A stretch of 64,000 nt of DNA from Gordonia alkanivorans NBRC 16433 (GCF_000225505.1 NZ_BACI01000050.1:278152-342151); one strand, 5' to 3'. Shown: positions 25,984 to 35,233, counted from the stretch's first letter. Numbers and translations are program-made. The notes: a model not told the origin generated them from the sequence alone.

Positions 25984-27105
25984 ATGAGGCCGACGCGGGT
26001 CGTCGATCATCGGGGAGACCGCGCCTGGGCGCAGAACGCGGTACGGCTGATCGAGGCCGACGCCCGGCGCAGTGCCGACACGCATTTGCTGCGGGTTCCG
26101 TTGCCCGCGTGGTCGCGATGGTCCGGGCCCGACGGCGAGGCCGGTGTCGACCTGTACCTGAAGGACGAGTCGACACATCCGACCGGATCGCTGAAGCATC
26201 GTCTGGCCCGGTCGCTGTTCCTCTACGCCATCTGCAACGGCTGGGTCACCGAGGGCACGCCCGTCATCGAGGCGTCGTCGGGCTCGACGGCCGTCAGCGA
26301 GGCCTACTTCGCCGAGCTGATCGGCGTGCCGTTCATCGCGGTGATGACGTCGAGTACGTCGCCGGCGAAGACCAGGCTGATCGAACGGCACGGCGGCCGT
26401 TGTCATTTCGTCGAACATCCCGGCGAGGTCTACACCGAGGCGTTGCGCCTCGAGGCCGAGTTGGGCGGGCACTTCATCGACCAGTTCACGATGGCCGAAC
26501 GGGCCACCGACTGGCGCGGCAACAACAACATCGCCGAATCGATCTTCGCCCAGATGGCCGACGAGGAGCACCCGGTCCCGACGTGGATCGTGGTGGGCGC
26601 CGGTACCGGCGGCACCTCGGCGACGCTCGGCCGCTATGTGCGGTACCGGCGCCACGACACCTGGCTCGCGGTCGTCGACCCGGAGAACTCGGTGTTCCTG
26701 CCGGCGTACGAGACCGGAGACGGAACGCTCACCGGTGAGATCGGTTCGCGTATCGAGGGAATCGGCCGGCCGCGCGTCGAGCCGTCGTTCATCTCCCAGG
26801 TGATCGACCGGATGATCGGCGTTCCCGATGAGGCCTCGATCGCCACCACGCACCGGTTGTCGGAGATGCTGGGGCGCCGCGTCGGCGGGTCGACCGGCAC
26901 CAACATATGGGGTGCGTTCTCCCTCGTCGCGGAGATGGTCGCCGATCGCCGGGCCGGCAGCATCGTGACGCTCCTGTGCGATCCGGGTGACCGCTACGCC
27001 AACACCTACTTCGACGAGAAGTGGATCGCTGCACAGTCTTTCGATCTGGACCCGGCGAACGCGATCCTCGATGAGTTCCTCGCGACGGGACGCTGGACGG
27101 CTTGA
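25984..27105 (+). CDS. cds1: PLP-dependent cysteine synthase-fold enzyme, Cds1-like L-cysteine desulfhydrase
   Basis: This 373-residue enzyme of fold type II binds pyridoxal phosphate on Lys71 in [12 protein letters not shown]. The phosphate-cradle glycine motif [12 protein letters not shown] and the [15 protein letters not shown] substrate loop are present. It is most like Rv3684 (Cds1) of M. tuberculosis, which splits L-cysteine into hydrogen sulfide, pyruvate and ammonia. The length is more than that of CysK because of extra segments after residue 220. Possible cysteine synthase activity cannot be excluded by sequence alone. Confidence 0.82.
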   Translation: MRPTRVVDHRGDRAWAQNAVRLIEADARRSADTHLLRVPLPAWSRWSGPDGEAGVDLYLKDESTHPTGSLKHRLARSLFLYAICNGWVTEGTPVIEASSGSTAVSEAYFAELIGVPFIAVMTSSTSPAKTRLIERHGGRCHFVEHPGEVYTEALRLEAELGGHFIDQFTMAERATDWRGNNNIAESIFAQMADEEHPVPTWIVVGAGTGGTSATLGRYVRYRRHDTWLAVVDPENSVFLPAYETGDGTLTGEIGSRIEGIGRPRVEPSFISQVIDRMIGVPDEASIATTHRLSEMLGRRVGGSTGTNIWGAFSLVAEMVADRRAGSIVTLLCDPGDRYANTYFDEKWIAAQSFDLDPANAILDEFLATGRWTA

Positions 27106-27145
27106 GCCCCGAGCCGCACCAACCCGGTGAGCTACCATCCGGGGG

Positions 27146-27838
27146 GTGCCGACCGAAACCGTGCGTCCACTCGTCGAGGCCGTCGACCTGGTGCGTGAGT
27201 ACCAGATGGGTGAGGAACGCGTCCGCGCCCTCGACGGACTGAATCTGACCATCGACGGAGGGCAGTTCGCGTCCATCGTCGGTCCCTCCGGCGCGGGCAA
27301 GTCCACGCTGCTGCACATCCTGGGCGCCCTCGACACCCCGACGTCGGGCCGGATCTCCATCGACGGAGTCGATCTCGGTGCGCTCGACGACACCGCCGCG
27401 TCGGCCTTCCGGCGCCATCGCGTCGGCTTCGTCTTCCAGTTCTTCAACCTCGTCCCGACCATGTCGGCGTGGGAGAACGTGGCGCTGCCACGACTGCTCG
27501 ACAACCAGTCGCTGCGCAAGGCCAAACCGCGCGCCGTCGAACTCCTCGAGCAGGTGGGCCTCGGCGACCGCGTCGACCACCGGCCGTCGGAATTGTCCGG
27601 CGGACAGATGCAGCGCGTGGCCATCGCCCGGTCGCTCATCATGGACCCGACGATCCTGCTCGCCGACGAACCCACCGGCAACCTCGACTCCAAGACCGGG
27701 GAATCGGTGCTGGAACTGCTCGCCGACGTCGCGCACGCCGCGCCGGATCGACTGGTGGTCATGGTGACCCACGACCCCAAGGCGGCTGCGTTCGCCGACA
27801 CCACGATCACGGTGCGCGACGGGAAGATCGCGGAGTGA
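27146..27838 (+). CDS. ABC transporter ATP-binding protein (MacB/LolD type)
   Basis: This 230-residue ATPase starts at GTG 27146 and has Walker A GPSGAGKST (46-54), the Q-loop in FVFQFFNLVP, the ABC signature LSGGQ (150-154), Walker B ILLADEP (170-176) and the switch histidine in VMVTHD. The form is that of LolD/MacB/FtsE-like ATPases which pair with FtsX-type permeases. Its stop overlaps the start of the permease by four bases (GTGA), so they form one complex. Confidence 0.93.
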   Translation: MPTETVRPLVEAVDLVREYQMGEERVRALDGLNLTIDGGQFASIVGPSGAGKSTLLHILGALDTPTSGRISIDGVDLGALDDTAASAFRRHRVGFVFQFFNLVPTMSAWENVALPRLLDNQSLRKAKPRAVELLEQVGLGDRVDHRPSELSGGQMQRVAIARSLIMDPTILLADEPTGNLDSKTGESVLELLADVAHAAPDRLVVMVTHDPKAAAFADTTITVRDGKIAE

Positions 27839-30417
27839 GCGACACCCCGCCGGCTGAGCAGCCGACCAGCGCAGCGAGGAGGCGTGTCGAAGCCCTGCTC
27901 GCCGGCTTCACCCGTATCCGGTTGCTCAACATCCGCGAGATCCGCACCCACCGACTGCGGCTGTTCACCTCGCTCGCGGTGGTCATCGTCTCGTCGGCGC
28001 TGCTCGTCGCTGTTCTGGGGACCTTCGGTTCGACCTCGGAGTCGGTGCGCGCGTTCAACAATGCGATCTCCGGTTCGGCCGATCTCGAGGTCGCGGCGAT
28101 CGCCGACAGTGGCGTCGACCAGTCGTTGGCCGGGCAGATCCGCCGCGACGTCGACCGTGTCAAAGCCGTCGTACCGATGATCCGCGGGTCGGTCGTCGTC
28201 GACGAGTCGGCGATCCCGCTCATCGGTTCCGACCAGCGCGTCACGTCGCTGTCGGGGAGCCTGCGATCCGCCGTGCAACAGGAGAACTCCGCCTCGATCG
28301 ACTTCGACCGACTGCGCAACGGCGTCTTCGTCGGACCGGGACTCGGCCTCGACGTCGGGCAGAAGCTGACGGTCAACGGCGTCGACGTCGAGGTGCTGGA
28401 GGTCGTCGACAACGAGCAGGCGGCCGGACTCAACAACGGTCGGTTTCTGTTCGCCTACCTCGACCTCGCGCAACGACTCGTCGGGCTGGAAGGACGGCTC
28501 GATTCGATCCTCATCGTCACCGAACCGGGCGTCGATGTCGGTTCGGTGCGCAAGCAGGTCGAGGAGATCGTCGACGGCCGGGCGGTCGTCGTCGATCCGG
28601 ACTTCCGCGCCAAACAGGCCGAGGTCGCGAGTTCGGTGACGCGCGACGCGACGCTGCTCGTCTCGCTGGTGTCGCTGGTGATCGCGGCGTTCCTGGTCTT
28701 CAACACGATGAACATGGCGGTGGCGTCGCGGCGCGGTTCGCTCGCCATGATCCGGGCGTTGGGCGCCAAACGATCACACCTCGTCGGTGACATGCTGGGC
28801 GAGGCCGCCCTGATGGGTCTGGTCGGTGGTGTGGTCGGTATCCCGTTCGGAATCCTCGCCGGCCGCGCGGTCATCGCGAGCCTGCCCGATCCGCCGCCCG
28901 ACACGGTGGGCACGGTCATCAACTATCACCTCCCGGGGTACGCGCCCGTGGTCGCGGTCCTCGCGTGTGTGATCGCCTGTGTCGCCGCCACATCGCTGGC
29001 CGCGCGGTCGGTGTTCTCGGTGTCGCCGGTGGAGGCGATGGCTCCCGTCGAGGTGTCCGACGCGTCGAGACGTCGCGGCCCGGTGGTCGTGATCGCGGCG
29101 ATCGTGGGTGTCGCCGGGTTGATCGCATCGTGGGTCATCGTGGCCACGGTGCCCGGCCGGCCGGCGATCCTCGCCGGTGTCGTCTATCTCGTGGGTGCGC
29201 TGCTGGTGTGCTTCGCGTTGTCGAATCCGTTGACTTGGCTGGTGGTTCGGGCCGCCCGCTGGTTCCGCGGACCGGGTCAGCTGGCGTCGGTCAACACCGA
29301 GCGCGCGCCGCGTCGGGCGTGGGCGACGCTCATGACGGTCGCCGTGGCGATCGCCGTGGGCATGGGGACGTCGGGTGCGCTGGACAACCTCGTCTCGTCG
29401 ATGTCGAAATCGCTGGACGGCCTGGGCGACCCGGACTTCTACGTGTCGTCGTCCTCGTCGGCGAGCCTGCCGCTGGGTCCGATCCTGCCGCCGTCGATCC
29501 GCGGCGAGGCCGCGAAGGTGCCCGGGGTGACCGAGGTCGTCGGCGGTCAGTGGGCTGCGGTCAACATCGGCGAGAGCCGAGCGAATGTGCAGGGTCTGGA
29601 ACCCGGGTCGCGAGCGCCGTTCATGCGGAAGGCGACGCCGGAGTCGGTCGAGCAGGTGCTCGCCGGGAACGGCATCCTGTTGTCGAATGTGCTTGCGCGC
29701 GTGCTCGATGTGGGTGTCGGAGACACGGTGACGCTGGCGACGCCGACCGGTCCGCACGACGTCATCGTCCGGGACACCGTCGACTACGTCTCCGTGGACT
29801 CCGGGGTCGCCGCGCTGTCGCAGCAGCAGCTGGGGGAGTGGTTCGGACGCGAGGGCGACACCTACCTGCAGGTGATCACCGCACCGGACGCCGACCCCGA
29901 GCAGGTGCAGAAGTCGCTCGAAGCGCTGGTCGCGGAGGTTCCGACCACCGGCAACAAACCCATCAGCGTCTACACCGGTGCGGAAGCGCTCGCCGCCACG
30001 CAGGCGACCGTCCAGCAGGCGGGTTCGTTCACGGTGGCCATCCAGTGGATCGTCGCCGGCGCCGCCGCGATCGCGCTGCTGAACACCCTGCTGCTCTCGG
30101 TGATCGAGCGTCGTCGTGAGTTGGGTGTGCTCCGGGCGATGGGTGCCTCGCGGAAATTCATCTCGCGCATGGTGCTCGCCGAGGCCGCCGCGGTCGCGGT
30201 GGTGGGTGCCCTCGTCGGCGTGGTCCTCGGTGCGATGATGCATCTGTTGAGTGACCGAATCCTCAGTGTGACAACCTCATTGACGGTGATCTACTCGCCT
30301 CGACCGTCTGCCGCGATGTTCGTCGCGATCGCGGTGGCGCTGTGCCTGGTGGGCGCGTTCCTACCGGCCGTGCGCGCAGCGCGGATGAACATCAGCGAGT
30401 CGATTCTGAACGAGTAG
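27835..30417 (+). CDS. FtsX-like ABC transporter permease, two-unit type
   Basis: This 860-residue permease begins at the GTG that overlaps the ATPase stop. It has one hydrophobic segment near residue 42, a large extracytoplasmic MacB-PCD-like domain, then a three-helix FtsX domain (about 280-400), further helices, a second extracytoplasmic domain (about 520-720) and a second FtsX domain at the C-terminus (IQWIVAGAAAIALLNTLLLSVIERRRELGVLRAMGAS). Such two-unit permeases move lipids, peptides or lipoproteins out of the membrane, or transmit mechanical force, rather than import. The substrate is unknown. Confidence 0.9.
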   Translation: MSDTPPAEQPTSAARRRVEALLAGFTRIRLLNIREIRTHRLRLFTSLAVVIVSSALLVAVLGTFGSTSESVRAFNNAISGSADLEVAAIADSGVDQSLAGQIRRDVDRVKAVVPMIRGSVVVDESAIPLIGSDQRVTSLSGSLRSAVQQENSASIDFDRLRNGVFVGPGLGLDVGQKLTVNGVDVEVLEVVDNEQAAGLNNGRFLFAYLDLAQRLVGLEGRLDSILIVTEPGVDVGSVRKQVEEIVDGRAVVVDPDFRAKQAEVASSVTRDATLLVSLVSLVIAAFLVFNTMNMAVASRRGSLAMIRALGAKRSHLVGDMLGEAALMGLVGGVVGIPFGILAGRAVIASLPDPPPDTVGTVINYHLPGYAPVVAVLACVIACVAATSLAARSVFSVSPVEAMAPVEVSDASRRRGPVVVIAAIVGVAGLIASWVIVATVPGRPAILAGVVYLVGALLVCFALSNPLTWLVVRAARWFRGPGQLASVNTERAPRRAWATLMTVAVAIAVGMGTSGALDNLVSSMSKSLDGLGDPDFYVSSSSSASLPLGPILPPSIRGEAAKVPGVTEVVGGQWAAVNIGESRANVQGLEPGSRAPFMRKATPESVEQVLAGNGILLSNVLARVLDVGVGDTVTLATPTGPHDVIVRDTVDYVSVDSGVAALSQQQLGEWFGREGDTYLQVITAPDADPEQVQKSLEALVAEVPTTGNKPISVYTGAEALAATQATVQQAGSFTVAIQWIVAGAAAIALLNTLLLSVIERRRELGVLRAMGASRKFISRMVLAEAAAVAVVGALVGVVLGAMMHLLSDRILSVTTSLTVIYSPRPSAAMFVAIAVALCLVGAFLPAVRAARMNISESILNE

Positions 30418-30440
30418 GTCCTGCCCGGTGCTGCTGATTT

Positions 30441-30483
30441 CCGTATGACGTTGTGCCCGGAATCCGGGCACAACGTCATACGG
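30441..30483. repeat. 43-base perfect palindrome between convergent genes
   Basis: Two 21-base arms (beginning CCGTATGACGTTGTGCC) are perfect inverted copies around one central base at 30462. It lies between the permease stop and the stop of the convergent LysE gene. There is no T-run on either side, so if it ends transcription it does so as a strong hairpin without the usual tail. The exactness suggests a repeat element or a maintained bidirectional terminator. Confidence 0.7.
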
Positions 30484-30490
30484 AGAAAAC

Positions 30491-31186
30491 TCACGACCCG
30501 ATCAGGATTCGGGCGGCGAGGAGCATCGTCAGCCCACCTCCGATGACCGCCGTCCATCGTCGACCACGGTCGCCGACGAGCGCTGCGCCGAGGAACGAAC
30601 CGCCCGCGGCGAGAACCAGTTGCCACGCCGCCGAGCCGATCAGTACGCCGAGAACGAATGCGGTGCCAGAGGCCGCCGTGGGTTCGACGACCGCACCGCC
30701 GGCCACGAGAGCGGCGAAGTAGATGACCGTCGCGGGGTTGATCGCCGTCACGCCGAACACGCTGACATAGGCGCGGCCGGCGGTGCCGAAGAGGCGTGAG
30801 GGCCCGGCATCCGTTGTCCCGCTTCGGCTTCGCCAGCCCGATCGAAGCATCATCGCGCCGAGGACCAGAAGTACGAGGCCGGCCACCCAACGCAGGGGTG
30901 TCGCCACACTTCCGACAGCGGCGGTGACTGCACTCCCGCCGATCACCGCCAAGATCGCGTAGAGGGCGTCGACAGTCGCGGCTCCCAGGCCGCCGCCGGC
31001 TGCGACCCGCCACCCGCGGTGTGCGCCGGTCATCACTATGAGTGCACCGACGGCACCGACCGGAACCGCGACCGCGAGGCCGGCAACGATCCCACCGAAC
31101 AGTGCGGTGATCACGAGTGTGCTGCCGAATCCTCCCTGCAGAGGTTCTGCTGCTGCGCGCAGGGCGGGTGCTCGTCGGCGGACCAT
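30491..31186 (-). CDS. LysE-family amino-acid/metabolite exporter
   Basis: This 231-residue protein has about six hydrophobic segments. The first, ALFGGIVAGLAVAVPVGAVGALIV, carries the P-x-G-P-like PVGAVG pattern of LysE/RhtB exporters, and INPATVIYFAAL holds the family's Asn-Pro-x-Thr motif. Exporters of this type push out excess amino acids with proton exchange. The first 25 residues (from ATG 31186) are unusually polar, so the true start may be a little downstream. The substrate is unknown. Confidence 0.8.
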   Translation of the reverse strand: MVRRRAPALRAAAEPLQGGFGSTLVITALFGGIVAGLAVAVPVGAVGALIVMTGAHRGWRVAAGGGLGAATVDALYAILAVIGGSAVTAAVGSVATPLRWVAGLVLLVLGAMMLRSGWRSRSGTTDAGPSRLFGTAGRAYVSVFGVTAINPATVIYFAALVAGGAVVEPTAASGTAFVLGVLIGSAAWQLVLAAGGSFLGAALVGDRGRRWTAVIGGGLTMLLAARILIGS

Positions 31187-31388
31187 CCAGCGGCGGTAGG
31201 AGTCGTCATGAGCCGTGACGGTAGCAGTGCGACGCTTCGAACGCGCCGTGAGTCTCGTGGTCAGAGCCGTGGCGTCCCCAGATCACCATGGCATTCAGCG
31301 GTGCGTCGACGTTCGGTATCGCGGCAAGGATGTTGCGACCGGCTGCTGCCACCTCATCTGCTCGGCGTGGTCGTCGAGCACCTTTTTC

Positions 31389-31429
31389 TTGGGGCAGTTT
31401 GATCCGGTAGGCGGATCAAACTGCCCCAA
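31389..31429. repeat. 18-base perfect inverted repeat in a gene-free gap
   Basis: TTGGGGCAGTTTGATCCG at 31389-31406 and its exact inverse at 31412-31429 surround the loop GTAGG. A CTTTTTC run lies on the left side, which would give A, not U, in the leftward transcript, so this is not a standard terminator for the leftward genes. The rest of 31187-31447 holds no gene I can support. Confidence 0.6.
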
Positions 31430-31447
31430 CTTCTGGCGGAGTCTGTC

Positions 31448-31720
31448 TCAGGTGAGTCTCCCTGTTCGGACCTCGTACTCGATCTCGTGTCGAACCTGCT
31501 CGGCGATGTCCTGCGCCACGTCATACGGAGCTTGTTTCCATCCGTTGTGGTGCTGCCAGTCGAAGATCGCGTCGTCGTAGCGACGCCGGAACTCCTCCTC
31601 GAGGCGTTCTTCGCGGTCGAGTTCGGGGAAGCGCGCGGCGAGGTCCTTGAGGGTTGTGCCCGGCGGTGACTTGAGCGCGGCGATGATGTGGGGCTTCAGT
31701 CCTTCGAGTTCACTTGACAT
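31448..31720 (-). CDS. Hypothetical 90-residue acidic protein downstream of the T7SS substrate module
   Basis: This small, highly charged, probably cytosolic protein (start ATG 31720, MSSELEGLKPHIIAALK) is predicted helical and ends YEVRTGRLT. There is no signal peptide or membrane segment. It lies 27 bases after the lipoprotein gene in the same direction and probably in the same transcript. I recognise no family. A partner or immunity function for the large secreted protein two genes upstream is possible but unsupported. Confidence 0.5.
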   Translation of the reverse strand: MSSELEGLKPHIIAALKSPPGTTLKDLAARFPELDREERLEEEFRRRYDDAIFDWQHHNGWKQAPYDVAQDIAEQVRHEIEYEVRTGRLT

Positions 31721-31747
31721 GGTTTGAATACCTGATTCTGCTAGCGG

Positions 31748-32449
31748 TCAGTGGCTCGCGCCAGCCCATCCAGGGCTGGGGCTTTGATGTTGACCGTCGG
31801 GCGACGCAAGCGTTCTCTCGCAGGGCCGATCGTCAAGCGTGTCGTAGTCCTCGAGAGCCGTCCAATCGCCGAACACGTTCACAGTGGGCTGGTTCAGCGC
31901 CCCCTTTTGGTCAACCGGAGGGGCGATGCCGGTGCGCCGGTAGGTGAAGAGCGCGCGAAGAATGGGTTTGGGGTTTGGCCCCGTGCTGAAGGTGCAGACG
32001 GCCGCTCTGCCGAGCTGATCGGTCGGGGTGGGCGAGGCGTGACGTTGATCTCTCGGTTCGTCTGCTCGCCGCACGGTGTCGGGGAAATCGACTGCGAACA
32101 GGTACGTCGTTCGTGGCTCGATGTTCAAGGTGGGTATGTTGTTCACTCTCAGAGTCCAAAGCTCCTGGGCTGCTTCGACGTATCCAGGGGGAACCAGTGC
32201 TTGCATCGCGGAGCTGCCCAGATAACTGAAAAGAACGTCGGTCTCGGCTATCGCACGTACGAAGGTTCCGTCCGGTGATTTGAGGTCGAGCGCACGGGTC
32301 GGGATCCATCGGAAAGGGAACTGTGACGGGTCTGCACCTTGAGCCGGCGGGGGGCCGGTTAAAGGGAGGTCGTTGGTCTGTGCGTCGCCAGAACAACTGA
32401 CCATCGGCAGCAGCAAGAGCGCGAGAATAACTGAATAGAAGGAGCGCAT
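31748..32449 (-). CDS. Putative lipoprotein, last part of the T7SS substrate module
   Basis: This 233-residue protein begins MRSFYSVILALLLLPMVSC, a signal peptide with the lipobox MVSC and lipidation Cys19. The mature part has no catalytic motif I recognise; it has a few conserved-looking blocks (FPFRWIPTRALDLKSPDGTF, TTYLFAVDFPDTVRR). It follows the 766-residue protein by 17 bases. Lipoproteins in this place could tether or neutralise the secreted partner. The C-terminal 20 residues are Ser/Pro/Gly-rich. Confidence 0.65.
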   Translation of the reverse strand: MRSFYSVILALLLLPMVSCSGDAQTNDLPLTGPPPAQGADPSQFPFRWIPTRALDLKSPDGTFVRAIAETDVLFSYLGSSAMQALVPPGYVEAAQELWTLRVNNIPTLNIEPRTTYLFAVDFPDTVRRADEPRDQRHASPTPTDQLGRAAVCTFSTGPNPKPILRALFTYRRTGIAPPVDQKGALNQPTVNVFGDWTALEDYDTLDDRPCERTLASPDGQHQSPSPGWAGASH

Positions 32450-32466
32450 TGTTTTTTGTTCCTCCG

Positions 32467-34767
32467 TCAGCCGACCGGTTTTCCGCCCGGGACGAGTGGA
32501 AGCGTGCCTGCCTGCGGTGGTGGTCCGGGTTGGTCGGGTGCGCCGACACCGAGATCGAAGTTGCTGTCGAAGCCCTGTGACATCTGCTCACTCATCCACT
32601 TCGTCCACTTGCCTCCATTGGCCTTGTCCCACTCGATCAGCTGTTCGTAGTTTGGCCGGCCTTTTTCGTCGAAGCCCCCAGGGAACTGGTCTTGAAGGGA
32701 GGGGTCGGTGGATGCCGCACCAACGAAGTATGCGAACCGAATGGCCTGTGGATCAGTCAACGCAGGAACGTTCACCGAGGCGTAGCGCGCCCTCTCCTCT
32801 GCGGTCATTGAATCGAGGTCAGGCGGTCCACCGAACAGTCTCTGTTCGACTTCAGGCGGGACCAGAGCATTGAGCGCGGCTCCGTAGGTGCTCACCGAGG
32901 CGACATACCTCAGCATTGTTGCCGCATTCAGCTTGTCCTGATAGTCGCCGACGCGGTCCTTGTATGCGGTCTCGGACAGGTGCGCGATTTCCTCGTCCAT
33001 GCCATCTCGCATCGCATCCGCCAGGAGTCCGGCAGCCACGCCGAGCTGGGGAAGGTCATGTGCTCCTGCCTGGTACGCCATCGCGAGCTGCCACTGCGCA
33101 CCGGCCTGGTTGATGATCGCAGCGGCCGCCGGGTCCGAGTCCAAGGCTCGGAAGACGTTCTTGAGCTCTCCTGCGGTCAGTTCTCCGGCACCGTACGTGG
33201 GAATACCGGTGGACCCGGTGAATGAGTGCGCGTAGTCGCCGAGGTAGGGGGCAAGCGCGCCCGCCAGCGTCTGTGCGAGGTGCGGGCTGTTGACGCCGAG
33301 GTTTCCGCCGATCGACATGTTCGACTCGGCGCCGAGGTACTTCCCGAGTGCGGTGGCGGTGTCGGCGGCCGTGCCGGCGTAGTAGGAATTCTGTGGATTG
33401 CCGGCGTCGGAACCGACCCACTTGAAGAGATTGTTGACGTTGGTAGCGTTTTCATCCCACTTGTGGCCGAACAGCGCGTCCAGATGACTGTCGGCGTTGA
33501 ATTTGCCTCCGTCTGAACACGTTACGTCCATATTTGATCCAGTGACGAAGTCATGGATTGCGGCCTTGTCCGGACTCGCGACTCCGATCATCTTGTCAAG
33601 GAATCGGGAGGTCTCTTCGGGGGTCATGATCACGTCCCCGAAAGCCCTGCGAGTCGGGTCGCCCTCGAGTGATGCGGTGATCTCTGCCGCCTGCTTCAGG
33701 AAGGCCCGGTCGATGTCGGTACCCATTCGAAGCGAATCGTCGCCCGCCAGGAGAAGGTCTGCCAGCGCGTCGAACTCGCCAAGACGCCTGACCACGGAAC
33801 CGTGGGCGGAGGGGGCTGTCTGCGCGGGCTTCTCGGTGAGTAGCGTCCGCACGTTGGTCGGCAGGACCGCCATCCCGCCGGCGTCCCCGGCGTCGGTGGA
33901 CACAGACGGATTGCTCATGATCTGCATTCCGTTGGCGAGCAGGTTTCGAACTGCGGCACTCTGCTCCCCGGTGCCAGGCAGTCCGGTGATCTCCTCGACG
34001 GACATGCCGTCCATCCCGCGGAAAAGAGTTCGAAGGAAGTCGTATTGTCCCTGCGGGATGTTGACAGGTTGACCCGCATGCAGCGCCTGTAGTTGCTCCG
34101 GTGTCAGGTTCCCGGCGGCGAGCGCGTACATCTGCTCTTGGGTCAGGCCACGGCCGTTTTCCCAGTTGTCCAGGATCTTCGCTGCGCCACCGGCACTCAA
34201 ACCTGCTGCGGGAGGCGTTAATTGGTCGAGCACGCCGTTTGCGCCCCGGATCGCTGCCGCGATGTCGGTATCGGCCGTGTCGAAATCTCTTGCAACCCCC
34301 TCCATCCAGAGTGTCGCGTTCTCGGCGATCCGCGCACGGGTGGCCTTCAACGTTTCGAGTGCGGTGAGTTGCTCGTCGTCTCCGGCGGCTGCGGATTCGG
34401 CAAGCGCATAGTTGTATGAGTCGGTGACCTTCCAGTTGTCCGCCACCGAGTAATCGTTGTCCTCGTAGGCCGTCGCGGTCAGCTTCAGGTTGCCTGCCAA
34501 GGACGACAAATCGGTGTGCCCGGTGGTGATGGTATTGGCGAGGGAAGTGAAGGTTGCCGACACCCGCATCAGTTGGGCGTGTTCATGGTTGGCGCGAGTG
34601 ACCGCGGCGTTCTTCGCGCCGCCGGACCAGTCCAGGCCGGTGATCGTGTCCCGTGTCATCCGGGCATCGGAAGCGGTGTATTCGGCGTATTCGGTCAGAT
34701 CTTCAGCGAGTGCCGGCATCTTGTCGAAGTTGAGCTCCGCGACGATCGGCCGGGTGGGGTAGACCAT
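32467..34767 (-). CDS. Large predicted type VII secretion substrate with TPR-repeat-region-like core
   Basis: This 766-residue protein has a helical N-terminal domain (about residues 15-110) with WSG at 47-49 and the secretion motif YxxxD (YEDND, 101-105), the two hallmarks of WXG100/EspB/PPE-like substrates. A segment at about 200-265 (LTQEQMYALAAGNLTPEQLQALHAG region) is typical of mycobacterial proteins labelled TPR repeat region-containing. A long middle part of about 450 residues and a Pro-rich tail (GAPDQPGPPPQAG) follow, with no catalytic motif I can name. No signal peptide. Its ATG overlaps the stop of the EspC-like gene by one base. Secretion by an ESX system is inference from the motifs; no ESX apparatus genes are in the window. 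Confidence 0.72.
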   Translation of the reverse strand: MVYPTRPIVAELNFDKMPALAEDLTEYAEYTASDARMTRDTITGLDWSGGAKNAAVTRANHEHAQLMRVSATFTSLANTITTGHTDLSSLAGNLKLTATAYEDNDYSVADNWKVTDSYNYALAESAAAGDDEQLTALETLKATRARIAENATLWMEGVARDFDTADTDIAAAIRGANGVLDQLTPPAAGLSAGGAAKILDNWENGRGLTQEQMYALAAGNLTPEQLQALHAGQPVNIPQGQYDFLRTLFRGMDGMSVEEITGLPGTGEQSAAVRNLLANGMQIMSNPSVSTDAGDAGGMAVLPTNVRTLLTEKPAQTAPSAHGSVVRRLGEFDALADLLLAGDDSLRMGTDIDRAFLKQAAEITASLEGDPTRRAFGDVIMTPEETSRFLDKMIGVASPDKAAIHDFVTGSNMDVTCSDGGKFNADSHLDALFGHKWDENATNVNNLFKWVGSDAGNPQNSYYAGTAADTATALGKYLGAESNMSIGGNLGVNSPHLAQTLAGALAPYLGDYAHSFTGSTGIPTYGAGELTAGELKNVFRALDSDPAAAAIINQAGAQWQLAMAYQAGAHDLPQLGVAAGLLADAMRDGMDEEIAHLSETAYKDRVGDYQDKLNAATMLRYVASVSTYGAALNALVPPEVEQRLFGGPPDLDSMTAEERARYASVNVPALTDPQAIRFAYFVGAASTDPSLQDQFPGGFDEKGRPNYEQLIEWDKANGGKWTKWMSEQMSQGFDSNFDLGVGAPDQPGPPPQAGTLPLVPGGKPVG

Positions 34768-35105
34768 CAGCCGGGCTGCCCCGGCAGCGGCTGGTTCAAG
34801 TCACCCAGGCCAGCAAGTCGTTTCGCCGAGGTGACGTCGGTTCCCTCGTAGGTGTCGGCCGACTCGTTGAGGATCGATTCCCAAGCAGCCCGCCGGCCGC
34901 CGAGCGTGGCCAAGGCCGACATAAGGGACGTCTTTGTCTCAGCGAGGGCTGTGCCTGTGTCGAGTTGGTCTAACCCCGCAGCCGCGGATGTGACAGCGAG
35001 CCCGGCGGATGTCGTCGGAGGTGGCCACACCGGCCCGAATCCGATCACCGGCGCGAACTGTGACGCCGCTGCCCGCAGCTCTTCCGGATCAACCTTCGTT
35101 GTCAT
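34767..35105 (-). CDS. EspC-like (ESX-1 secretion-associated) small protein
   Basis: This 112-residue protein starts at ATG 35105, six bases after GGGGGGAG. It is a helical hairpin of EspC/DUF2580 type: MTTKVDPEELRAAASQFAPV, then a helix ending in YEGTD (residues 86-90), the YxxxD/E signal for type VII export. The usual WxG turn is replaced by a Pro-rich region (WPPPTTSAG). It is coupled to the large downstream protein and is probably its export partner, as in EspC/EspA or PE/PPE pairs. Confidence 0.75.
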   Translation of the reverse strand: MTTKVDPEELRAAASQFAPVIGFGPVWPPPTTSAGLAVTSAAAGLDQLDTGTALAETKTSLMSALATLGGRRAAWESILNESADTYEGTDVTSAKRLAGLGDLNQPLPGQPG

Positions 35106-35185
35106 CGCAAACTCCCCCCGCAGTTTGTTGCATGCTAGCCGACTGCGGACTGGCTGTTGCGCAACCATCCACAGGCGAAATCGAC

Positions 35186-35232
35186 TGTCAACAAATCTTG
35201 ACAACGGAGGCGGTGTCAACATAACCTGACAC
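35186..35232 (+). promoter_or_regulatory. Promoter with two TGTCA-type inverted repeats before the HTH-ClpN operon
   Basis: TGTCAA-N6-TTGACA (35186-35203) and GTGTCA-N8-TGACAC (35213-35232) share the half-site TGTCA. TTGACA at 35198 fits a -35 box and CATAAC at 35220-35225 a -10 box with 16 bases between, which places the transcript start at about the ATG 35234. The upstream bases ACCTGACACC contain no ribosome binding site, so the mRNA looks leaderless. A regulator bound to both repeats would cover the promoter; the first gene product is the obvious candidate. Confidence 0.55.
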
Positions 35233-35233
35233 C

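Noticed and set aside
27469..27834. Longer N-terminus of the ABC permease
   Set aside because: It would lie inside the ATPase gene in another frame; the GTG at 27835 overlaps the ATPase stop in the usual way.
25876..28473. 865-codon open frame on the minus strand
   Set aside because: It is opposite the cysteine desulfhydrase and ABC transporter genes and has no recognisable domain.
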